Origin: Oscillospiraceae bacterium
GTDB taxonomy: Bacteria > Bacillota > Clostridia > Oscillospirales > Acutalibacteraceae
NCBI GenBank assembly: GCA_031262985.1
Contig: JAISGQ010000018.1
Coordinates: 62,001 to 126,000 of the forward strand
Length of the DNA: 64,000 bases
Reading direction: 5' to 3'
The notes under the pieces were generated by a model. The model searched no databases, was not told the DNA's origin, and saw only the letters and a list, made by a program, of their open reading frames with translations. Position numbers and translations under genes: made by a program. This document shows positions 56,119-62,586 of this stretch, one piece after another; the stretch's first letter is position 1, and each line of letters starts with the position of its first letter.

Positions 56119-56139
56119 GCGGGGAGTGCTGCTCCCCGC
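56119..56139 (+). terminator. Short hairpin after the rodA-like gene
   Basis: An 8 bp stem GCGGGGAG/CTCCCCGC with a five-base loop, right behind the stop codon, without a T tract. Two direct repeats GTACTCCCTGC follow (about 56151 and 56177). Confidence 0.4.
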
Positions 56140-56215
56140 ACAGATAGAGTGAGTACTCCCTGCGCGGTTGGAATGGGTACTCCCTGCAAACACTGCACGA
56201 ACGGAGGTAAATTCA

Positions 56216-57535
56216 GTGAACAAAAACGCCCGCTATCTAAATACGCGCAGTGTCCTTCGCATTGCCGCAGTTTTTATGTCACTGCTGATAATACTGCTCT
56301 CCTGCGCGTGCAAAGAATCCGATACACAGCGTGTGCTTTCCGTCTGGGTTTACTCCGAGGAGTACAAAAAGATCGTTGAGTACGCGGTAAATAACAGCGG
56401 CACGAACTTTGCTGTGCCGCTCGATATAACCGTAGTTGAGTCCTCGAAGCTCTCCGAACAGCTTGCTCTCGCGGAGCAGAACGACCTCCTGCCCGACGTA
56501 GTTATGCTCTCCCCCGACAATATGGGTAAGTTTATCAATTCTGACAGCTCGCTCCCGCTCTCGGACAGCGATTTGAGCAGTGGGCTTTCGGCGGTTGAGC
56601 AGGAAGATTACTACTCCTATGCCCTCGACTTGGGGCGGGATTACGGCGGTAATCTCAAAGCACTGTGCATGAATTTTGACCCCGGAATTTTCCTCTACCG
56701 CCGCAGTATGGCAAAGGCGTATTTCGGAACGGACTCCCCCGAATTGGTGTCGGCTATGCTCTCCTCATGGGATAGCTTTCTCGGCACGGCGGAGCTTGTG
56801 AAGCTGTCCTCCGACGGGAAAACCCGCATAGTCGCAGGGCATGAGGACTTAATACGCCCCTTCTTCTCCTCCGGCTTCGGCTGGGTGAACAAGAGCGGCG
56901 ATTTATCCGTACCTGCCGCCGCCGCGGACTATTTGGATTTCGCGGAGGTTATGACAGAGCGGGAGTATTCCTACTCCGCCGCGCAGTGGTCGCAGGCGTG
57001 GCTTGCGGGAATGAACGACCCGCAGGCGGTGTTCGGATATTTCCTGTCGGGGATGGGGATAAAATACATCCTCGAACCCGCCTGCAACGAGAAGGACGGT
57101 AGCTTCGGCGACTGGGCGGCAGTGGCGGGTCCTTCCCCCTACAGCTGGAGCGGCGCGTGGCTGAGTATCCACAGCAAAAGCGACATGAAGAAGGAGAGTG
57201 CGGAGCTTCTGCGCCTCCTCACTGCCGACGGCGATACGGTGGAGAAGCACTGCCGCTACTCGAGGCTGTTCAGCGCGAGGAGGGACACGGCGGAAAGAAT
57301 TAAGTCGAACAGCCAATTTCAAGCTCCCGTGCTGGCGGGGCAGAATTACTACGAGGTGATGTATGATTCGGCGGCGAGGATGAACACTGCGAAGGGTGCG
57401 ACTGAGTACGACTCCATTGTACGCGCGGCACTATATGACTGCGCGAACTCTGTCACCTCGGGACAGAAATCACGAGCGGATGCTCTGATGGAGTTTTCGG
57501 CTACTGTGAAAGCGGCAGTTAGCGCAGGGGAGTAA
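56216..57535 (+). CDS. Extracellular solute-binding lipoprotein
   Basis: Resembles solute-binding proteins of ABC importers (family 1, sugar type), for instance YSEEYKKIVEYAVNN, DVVMLSPDNMGKFI and DYGGNLKALCMNFDPGIFLYRRSMAKAYFG. Start set at GTG 56216 with CGGAGG in front, giving 439 residues. A lipoprotein signal runs to LLSC near residue 32. No permease or ATPase lies nearby, so the transport partner is elsewhere or it serves as a sensor. The ligand cannot be read from the sequence. Confidence 0.82.
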   Translation: MNKNARYLNTRSVLRIAAVFMSLLIILLSCACKESDTQRVLSVWVYSEEYKKIVEYAVNNSGTNFAVPLDITVVESSKLSEQLALAEQNDLLPDVVMLSPDNMGKFINSDSSLPLSDSDLSSGLSAVEQEDYYSYALDLGRDYGGNLKALCMNFDPGIFLYRRSMAKAYFGTDSPELVSAMLSSWDSFLGTAELVKLSSDGKTRIVAGHEDLIRPFFSSGFGWVNKSGDLSVPAAAADYLDFAEVMTEREYSYSAAQWSQAWLAGMNDPQAVFGYFLSGMGIKYILEPACNEKDGSFGDWAAVAGPSPYSWSGAWLSIHSKSDMKKESAELLRLLTADGDTVEKHCRYSRLFSARRDTAERIKSNSQFQAPVLAGQNYYEVMYDSAARMNTAKGATEYDSIVRAALYDCANSVTSGQKSRADALMEFSATVKAAVSAGE

Positions 57536-57587
57536 TGCTCCCAACCACAAATAATACAAATTTTAGTAAATTTATATGTCTTTTTTG

Positions 57588-57616
57588 TTGATTATATAAA
57601 ATATCTGTGCTACAAT
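57588..57616 (+). promoter_or_regulatory. Promoter of the phosphoribosyltransferase-like gene
   Basis: TTGATT (57588-57593), 17 bases, TACAAT (57611-57616), 40 bases before the start codon. Confidence 0.65.
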
Positions 57617-57655
57617 AACTGCAAGTCCTGTAAATAAAATTTGTGGAGGTCAGTT

Positions 57656-58291
57656 ATGGAATCAAGAGCATACGAATTGTCGTCAAGCGTCAACAAGAAA
57701 CTTAAAATAAGCGTTATCCCCGGTCATTTTGCCACAAACCATTCGCACATCACCCACTATATAGATTTGACCAAGCTTAAAACCTCACACGTACACGCCC
57801 GCAACACCGCAGTGGAGCTTGCCTCCCGCTATGTCGCCACCGATATTGACAGCATTATCTGCATGGACGGCATGGAGGTAATAGCGGCGTTTTTGGCAGA
57901 GGAGCTTGCCTCCGCAGGCAGCGGAGTGAACAGGGAGAAGAGCATACGCATAATTACTCCCGAATACAATCAGAACAATCAGATGATTTTCAGGCACAAT
58001 GTGGAGAAGGCGGTTTGGAATAAGCGCGTGTTAATCCTCCTTGCCTCGGCTACTACGGGAAAGACTATAAACCGTTCGCTCGAGTGCATAAAGTACTACA
58101 ACGGCGAGGTTGTGGCTGTAGCCGCTATATTCAGCGCGGCTCAAAGTGTGCAGGATATTGATATTGTCTCCCTGTTTTCTGAGGAGGACATTGTGGGGTA
58201 TAACACATATAGCTTCACCGACTGCCCCTACTGCGCGGAGAAGACCAAGATTGACGCTATTGTCAACGCGTATGGGTATTTGAAGATTTAG
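57656..58291 (+). CDS. Phosphoribosyltransferase-like protein with atypical PRPP loop
   Basis: Probably related to orotate phosphoribosyltransferases; 211 residues from ATG 57656, preceded by TGGAGG. The order DSIICMDGMEVIAAFLAEEL, then a hydrophobic strand running into VLILLASATTGKTINRSLECI, resembles the type I PRTase core. The two acidic residues of the PRPP loop (usually DD or ED) are replaced by ALA/SA-type residues, so normal catalysis is doubtful. A C-terminal CPYC could bind metal. Function unknown; may be a regulatory PRTase. Confidence 0.65.
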   Translation: MESRAYELSSSVNKKLKISVIPGHFATNHSHITHYIDLTKLKTSHVHARNTAVELASRYVATDIDSIICMDGMEVIAAFLAEELASAGSGVNREKSIRIITPEYNQNNQMIFRHNVEKAVWNKRVLILLASATTGKTINRSLECIKYYNGEVVAVAAIFSAAQSVQDIDIVSLFSEEDIVGYNTYSFTDCPYCAEKTKIDAIVNAYGYLKI

Positions 58292-58326
58292 GGGGAGTAG
58301 GAAATACTAATAATAAAATAAGGAGG

Positions 58327-58386
58327 TTAGATGGTGTGGACACAAGTTAAAATGCTTGGATTTTAAACCGTGTCCACACCATCTTA
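58327..58386 (+). promoter_or_regulatory. 60-base hairpin between Shine-Dalgarno and start codon
   Basis: TTAGATGGTGTGGACAC pairs with GTGTCCACACCATCTTA (one mismatch), and an inner stem TTAAAAT/ATTTTAA lies in the loop. The AGGAGG at 58321 is on its left and the lipoprotein ATG (58393) six bases to its right, so folding would bring the ribosome site next to the start codon. Confidence 0.8.
58331..58366 (+). CDS. Possible 11-codon leader peptide
   Basis: AGGAGG-TTAG-ATG is followed by MVWTQVKMLGF and a stop. It lies inside the hairpin that precedes the lipoprotein gene. Either this uORF is what the ribosome site serves, or the hairpin presents the downstream ATG. Too short to judge on its own. 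Confidence 0.3.
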   Translation: MVWTQVKMLGF

Positions 58387-58392
58387 GTATTT

Positions 58393-58845
58393 ATGAAGAG
58401 AATTATTGTTCTAATAACTGTTTTTTTCGGCGCGTTATTGTTTTTCATGGGATGTTCTTACGACAAAACTCCGCCTACCTCTTCTGCCCTGCCTGATGGT
58501 GCATACGAACTTGAAGATAAAAGAATTAATAAGACAAACCTCACAGGAAAATATATGAGTTCAGACGATTCTGAATTTTTCTTCGAAATCTATGAAGATT
58601 ATGCGATATTATCTGATAAATGGGAAACATATATCGGTTTTTCAGGAGAATATGAATCGAAAATTTTAGAGATTGAATATAGGAAAGATGAAAACAGAGT
58701 ATACCTAAACTTTGTATTTGTGATTCCAAAAGAAACAAGTAATCTATGCCTTTCTTTTTATTCTGATGGAGAAGAAGAAATTCATTCATTCACTTGGTTT
58801 GATAATGTTTTCCCTGAGGAGAAAGTTATTCTTGTAAAGCAGTAA
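58393..58845 (+). CDS. Small AT-rich lipoprotein of unknown function
   Basis: 150 residues. Signal peptide (about 1-21) ends in a lipobox FFMGC, so it is a predicted membrane-anchored lipoprotein. The mature part is acidic with beta-type patterns (LTGKYMSSDDSEFFFEIYED, YESKILEIEYRKDENRVYLNFVFVI) suggesting a lipocalin-like or DUF-type small barrel; no family assigned. Codon use is markedly more AT-rich than in neighbouring genes, a sign of recent transfer. No ribosome site directly precedes the ATG; the nearest is beyond the 60-base hairpin. Confidence 0.75.
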   Translation: MKRIIVLITVFFGALLFFMGCSYDKTPPTSSALPDGAYELEDKRINKTNLTGKYMSSDDSEFFFEIYEDYAILSDKWETYIGFSGEYESKILEIEYRKDENRVYLNFVFVIPKETSNLCLSFYSDGEEEIHSFTWFDNVFPEEKVILVKQ

Positions 58846-58937
58846 AACCATATGTATCGTTATCAATTAAGTTTTGACGCACTCCCTTTTTCATGCATGA
58901 AGGAGTGTAGTTTCACACAAGCGCAAACCTCCCTAAC

Positions 58938-59051
58938 ACCGCCCGCAGGCGGCACTTCACATCATGAAATCTTATTTCATGATACCTTCACATAATGAAA
59001 TTTCATTTCATGTCACTTCACGTCATGAAATTTCATTTCATGTCACTTCAC
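58938..59051. repeat. CTTCAC-linked hairpin array Q
   Basis: Four hairpins linked by CACTTCAC, ACCTTCAC and similar: CCGCC-CGCA-GGCGG, ATCATGAAAT/ATTTCATGAT, an imperfect copy AATGAAA/TTTCATT, and GTCATGAAAT followed by ATTTCATGTC. It lies between the lipoprotein (+) and sigF (-) and ends at a strong terminator, as array P does. Its first hairpin is the same as the first and third of array P. Confidence 0.85.
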
Positions 59052-59096
59052 AAAAAACAGCTATAGAAAAACTTCGTTTTTCTATAGCTGTTTTTT
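59052..59096. terminator. Strong bidirectional terminator, lipoprotein / sigF
   Basis: A 21 bp stem (AAAAAACAGCTATAGAAAAAC and complement) with a TTC loop, three bases beyond the sigF stop. Confidence 0.85.
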
Positions 59097-59099
59097 ACT

Positions 59100-59771
59100 T
59101 CACCCTATCATCTTGCTCCGTATCTGCTTGATGATAGCCTTTTCCCGACGCGAGACCTGAACCTGCGTCATCCCCAGCTCCTCGGCAGTCTGGTTCTGCG
59201 TCTTTCCCTTGAAGTAGCGAAGGAAAATCAGCATTCTGTCCTCCTTGCCGAGTTCGCTGACAAGCTGCCGCACCGCAAGCGTATCGGTCAGGGAATCATC
59301 GAAGGTTTCGGTAGGCAGGTCAAGCTCAAGATTCTCGCTGGAGTCGCCCTCCACGGTGAGTGAAACAGGGTGCTGTGACGCGTTTATAGCCTCGGACACC
59401 GCCTCCGCATCGACATTGAGCATATCGGCAATTTCCGATATGTGCGGGGCTTGTCCGTTCTGCGCCGAAAACTCGGCAGTAGCACGCGCCACCTTCATGC
59501 CAAGCTCCTTTAGCGAGCGCGACACCTTGACCGCGCCGCCATCGCGAAAAAGGCGACGTATTTCTCCTAATATCGCCGGTACTGCGTAGGTGGAAAAGCG
59601 TATGCCGCGCTCCTTGTCGAACCCGTCAGCAGCCTTAATCAGTCCCATACATCCCGCTTGGTAGAGGTCGTCATACTCTATCCCTCTGCCTATATATCTT
59701 CTGGCGCATGAGTGGACAAGCCCGAGATTTTCCGAAATAAATTCATTTCGCTCAGTTGTCATTTCGCTCAC
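59100..59771 (-). CDS. sigF: RNA polymerase sporulation sigma factor SigF
   Basis: Forespore sigma factor, held by SpoIIAB until engulfment-stage signalling. The 223 residues show region 2 (EYDDLYQAGCMGLIKAADGFDKERGIRFSTYAVPAILGEIRRLFRD), region 3 and region 4 (YFKGKTQNQTAEELGMTQVQVSRREKAI). The length is slightly below Bacillus SigF (255). Its start overlaps spoIIAB by 20 bases. Assignment as SigF rather than SigB/SigG follows from the upstream spoIIAA-spoIIAB. Confidence 0.93.
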   Translation of the reverse strand: MSEMTTERNEFISENLGLVHSCARRYIGRGIEYDDLYQAGCMGLIKAADGFDKERGIRFSTYAVPAILGEIRRLFRDGGAVKVSRSLKELGMKVARATAEFSAQNGQAPHISEIADMLNVDAEAVSEAINASQHPVSLTVEGDSSENLELDLPTETFDDSLTDTLAVRQLVSELGKEDRMLIFLRYFKGKTQNQTAEELGMTQVQVSRREKAIIKQIRSKMIG

Positions 59772-60198
59772 GCCGAATCAGGTATTTTTCCAGAATTACG
59801 GTAGTGCCGCGCCCCTCGGTGGACCTGACCTTCAGCTTGTCCATAAAGCTCTCCATCACGGCAAAGCCAAGCCCCGCACGCTCCTCACCTCCCGTAGTAA
59901 AGAGCGGTTCCATCGCCTGCTTTACGTCGCCTATCCCGCAGCCTGTATCGCGTATTTTCACCGACACCTTGCCGTCCTCAAAGATTTTGGAATGTATGTA
60001 GATGTTGCCTATACTATCCTTATAGGCGTGGACTATGCAGTTGGTCACAGCCTCGGAAACTGCTGTTTTTATATCCGTAATTTCGTCTATGGTAGGGTCG
60101 AGCTGTGCCACAAACGACGCAACGGCAACACGCGCGAAGCTCTCGTTCGAGGAGCAGCTCGGCATTACCAATCTCATTTCATTTATAGGCTTCTTCAT
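59752..60198 (-). CDS. spoIIAB: Anti-sigma F factor SpoIIAB (serine kinase)
   Basis: GHKL-fold kinase that binds SigF and phosphorylates SpoIIAA. The 148 residues carry the N box (SEAVTNCIVHAYKDS), DTGCGIG and the lid with GGEERAGLGFAVMESFMDKL. Overlaps spoIIAA by 4 bases and sigF by 20 bases, which keeps the three in fixed ratio. Confidence 0.95.
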   Translation of the reverse strand: MKKPINEMRLVMPSCSSNESFARVAVASFVAQLDPTIDEITDIKTAVSEAVTNCIVHAYKDSIGNIYIHSKIFEDGKVSVKIRDTGCGIGDVKQAMEPLFTTGGEERAGLGFAVMESFMDKLKVRSTEGRGTTVILEKYLIRRERNDN

Positions 60199-60515
60199 CT
60201 TTTAGTTCCTCCGGTTTCTATTGAAAGTCGTCCTAATCCCGCCATTTTTATCATCCTCGACACTGTCCTCGACGTGTTCTCTATTCTGAGAGTTCCGCCA
60301 AGCTCGTTCATCAGCCTATGCCTTCCCATAATCAGACCGATACCTGAGCTGTCCATAAAGCCTATCTCCGCAAAATCGAGAATCAGGAGTTTAGGGTGAG
60401 TTTTCTCCACCTGCGCGTCGATTCGCTCCCTCGCTTCTCTCGCGCTGTGATGGTCAATTTCCCCGACAAGAAGGGCTTTCATCTCCTCCCCCTCTGTCGT
60501 TATTCTGACTGTCAT
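60195..60515 (-). CDS. spoIIAA: Anti-sigma F factor antagonist SpoIIAA
   Basis: STAS-domain protein that frees SigF by binding SpoIIAB. Start set at ATG 60515 (MTVRITTEGEEMKALLVGEIDHH) with GGAGGTG upstream, giving 106 residues near the usual size; the track adds 19 upstream residues. The phosphorylated serine lies in LDFAEIGFMDSSGIGLIMGR. First gene of the spoIIA operon; the dacF gene often found before it is replaced here by folC. No reliable SigH promoter was identified in 60516-60667. Confidence 0.94.
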   Translation of the reverse strand: MTVRITTEGEEMKALLVGEIDHHSAREARERIDAQVEKTHPKLLILDFAEIGFMDSSGIGLIMGRHRLMNELGGTLRIENTSRTVSRMIKMAGLGRLSIETGGTKR

Positions 60516-60667
60516 CAAATTTAACACCTCCGCTGAGTTATGTACTCCTTGTAGTCCGAAAATCTCTACCACAAAAGAATAACCTAACGGCAGTGCGGTT
60601 TCCCGCGAAATCAGTCGATGGACAAATATTTATTTTGTCTTTGGAGCAGTACCGCACATCTCCCCTG

Positions 60668-61957
60668 CTACATCTCTCCTACCATGTCAATTATACTCCC
60701 CCTGAGTTCTCCCGCAAGGTAGAGTGAGCCGCAAATGAGCACCGCCTCGTCCTCCTTGCAGCTGCCTATCGCGTAGGAGAGAGCCGTGTGCTTATCCTCA
60801 AACCGCTCAGCAGGGACAAAGCGGGAGCATAGCCGACATAGCTCCTCCTCGCTCATCGCTCTCGGATTGTCGGGAGAAACGGCGAGTATTTTCATAAAAT
60901 GAGGAGTGAGGATGGAGAGCGTCTTCTCCACATCTTTATCCCTGAGCATCCCCATAATCGCCGTGATTTTCACATCGGGGAGCAGTCTGGTGAGAGTATC
61001 AGACAGTGCTTTCGCTCCGTTCGGGTTGTGAGTGCCGTCTAAAATTACGAGCGGACGCCTTGACATAATCTCAAATCTCGCAGGGAAGCGGGCGGCGGCT
61101 ACTCCTTCGAGAATCGCGCTGTCATCTATCAACACCGATTTTCCTCTCAGCACATCCACGGCGGAAAGCACAGTTGCGAGGTTCTCCGCCTGATACCTTC
61201 CGGCAAGGGGGAGAAATATCCGCTTGCCGGAGTAGGCAACCTCCGTCCCCTCTATTGATTCAAAGATTATGTCAACCGAATCGGCGGAGCAGAAGTGTAT
61301 CGCACTGCCCTTCTCCTTCGCCGTTGATTGGAGGACGGAAACTACCTCCTCCTTTTGATTTGCAGCGACTACGACATCGCATCCGCACTTGATAATACCG
61401 GCTTTCTCATACGCAATTTTCGCGTATGTATCGCCTAATATGTCGGTGTGATCGAGTGCGATTCGCGTTATCACGGAGCAGAGGGGGGATTTTATGATGT
61501 TTGTCGCGTCAAACCGTCCTCCCAGCCCTGTTTCGAGAACCACGAGGTCGCACTGCTCCTTGGCGAAGTAGGAGAACGCCGCCGCTGTTATCAGCTCGAA
61601 CTCGGTTATCACGAGGGACTGCTCCTCCATTTGATTTACAAGCGGGAGGAGGTGGTCAATCTGCTCGGCGAAGCTCTGTTTCGGAATCATACTGCCGTTT
61701 ACACTTATTCTCTCTCTGAAATCGGAGATATACGGGGAGATGTACAACCCCGTTTTGTACCCTGCCGCTTGGAGTATGGAGGCGAGCATGGCGGCGGTAC
61801 TCCCCTTGCCGTTAGTTCCGGCTATGTGGATGAATTTGAGTTTATCCTGAGGGTTTCGGAGCATTGCCATAAGCTGCTCAATTCGCTCTAAGCCGGGTTT
61901 TATACCGAATTTAAGTCTGTCGCTCACAAACTGCCGCGACTGCTCATATGAAAGCAT
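60668..61957 (-). CDS. folC: Folylpolyglutamate synthase
   Basis: Adds glutamates to folates (may also make dihydrofolate); Mur-ligase family. The 429 residues contain the ATP-binding GTNGKGSTAAMLASIL near 46-61, ISPYISDFRERISVNG and LDGTHNPNGAKAL. Complete. Lies 629 bases downstream of valS, with repeat copies D and E between; valS-folC is a usual order in Bacillota. Confidence 0.95.
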   Translation of the reverse strand: MLSYEQSRQFVSDRLKFGIKPGLERIEQLMAMLRNPQDKLKFIHIAGTNGKGSTAAMLASILQAAGYKTGLYISPYISDFRERISVNGSMIPKQSFAEQIDHLLPLVNQMEEQSLVITEFELITAAAFSYFAKEQCDLVVLETGLGGRFDATNIIKSPLCSVITRIALDHTDILGDTYAKIAYEKAGIIKCGCDVVVAANQKEEVVSVLQSTAKEKGSAIHFCSADSVDIIFESIEGTEVAYSGKRIFLPLAGRYQAENLATVLSAVDVLRGKSVLIDDSAILEGVAAARFPARFEIMSRRPLVILDGTHNPNGAKALSDTLTRLLPDVKITAIMGMLRDKDVEKTLSILTPHFMKILAVSPDNPRAMSEEELCRLCSRFVPAERFEDKHTALSYAIGSCKEDEAVLICGSLYLAGELRGSIIDMVGEM

Positions 61958-62017
61958 ATTGTTTCCTCCAAATTACAAACTGTTGACGGAAAACTGCCTA
62001 TTAAAGCATATTACCTA

Positions 62018-62250
62018 CAAATTACAATCTGTTGCCAAGGAGGCAAAAGTTTAGGTCAAGCCTTTTCAAAGGCTTGCAGGTTCTTAGGACGGCGTCCTAA
62101 GTCGCCCTCCGCAGAGGGTGAAATCTTTTATCGTCAGAAAAACGCAGGAGGGGTAGGGAGAAATGTCCCTAAGGACATTTCTCCCGTAGGGGAACCCTCG
62201 TCGGGGGTTCCCCTGTGTAGGTCGCCTTGCGACCTACTTCTTGCTAATAC
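62018..62250 (+). repeat. Multi-hairpin dispersed repeat, copy D (complete)
   Basis: All seven elements are present as in copy B: hairpin 2 TTAGGAC/GTCCTAA, hairpin 3 TCGCCCTC/GAGGGTGA, hairpin 5 GGGAGAAATGTCC/GGACATTTCTCCC, hairpin 6 and hairpin 7. Hairpins 3 and 5 differ from copy B through paired changes. It faces copy E. Confidence 0.9.
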
Positions 62251-62277
62251 TAACATCTTGTTGATTAGTGTTAAACT

Positions 62278-62312
62278 TATAGGGTTTTGCCGCGTTGCGG
62301 CAAAACCCTATA
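62278..62312. terminator. Hairpin between repeat copies D and E
   Basis: A perfect 16 bp stem, TATAGGGTTTTGCCGC and complement, with a GTT loop, in the spacer between the two facing copies. No T tract; likely part of the repeat arrangement or a terminator after valS. Confidence 0.5.
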
Positions 62313-62351
62313 AAGATGTGCCAACAGATTATAACTCCATGAAGGAGTTAG

Positions 62352-62571
62352 TAATAAGTAGGTCGCAAGGCGACCTACACAGGGAACCCCCGACGAGGGT
62401 TCCCTACGGAGAAAATGTCCTTAGGGACATTTTCTCCTACCTTCCTGCGTTTTCTGACGCTAAAAGAGTTTCGCCATCTGCGGATGGCGAGTCAGGGCTC
62501 TGCCCTAACAACCCGCAAGCCTTTACAAAGGCTTGACCCAAATTCTAACTCCTTGGCAACAGATTTTAGTA
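62352..62571 (-). repeat. Multi-hairpin dispersed repeat, copy E (complete, inverted)
   Basis: Reverse-orientation copy. Read on the minus strand: hairpin 1 AAGCCTTT/AAAGGCTT, hairpin 2 AGGGC/GCCCT, hairpin 3 TCGCCATC/GATGGCGA, motif GCGTCAGAAAACGCAG, hairpin 5 GGAGAAAATGTCC/GGACATTTTCTCC, hairpins 6 and 7. It ends 15 bases after the valS stop. Confidence 0.9.
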
Positions 62572-62586
62572 GGATAACAGTCAAAA

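Noticed and set aside
58938-59051. CRISPR-like regular array
   Set aside because: The repeating part is only six to eight bases and the units between are self-complementary hairpins of varying length; no cas genes are near.
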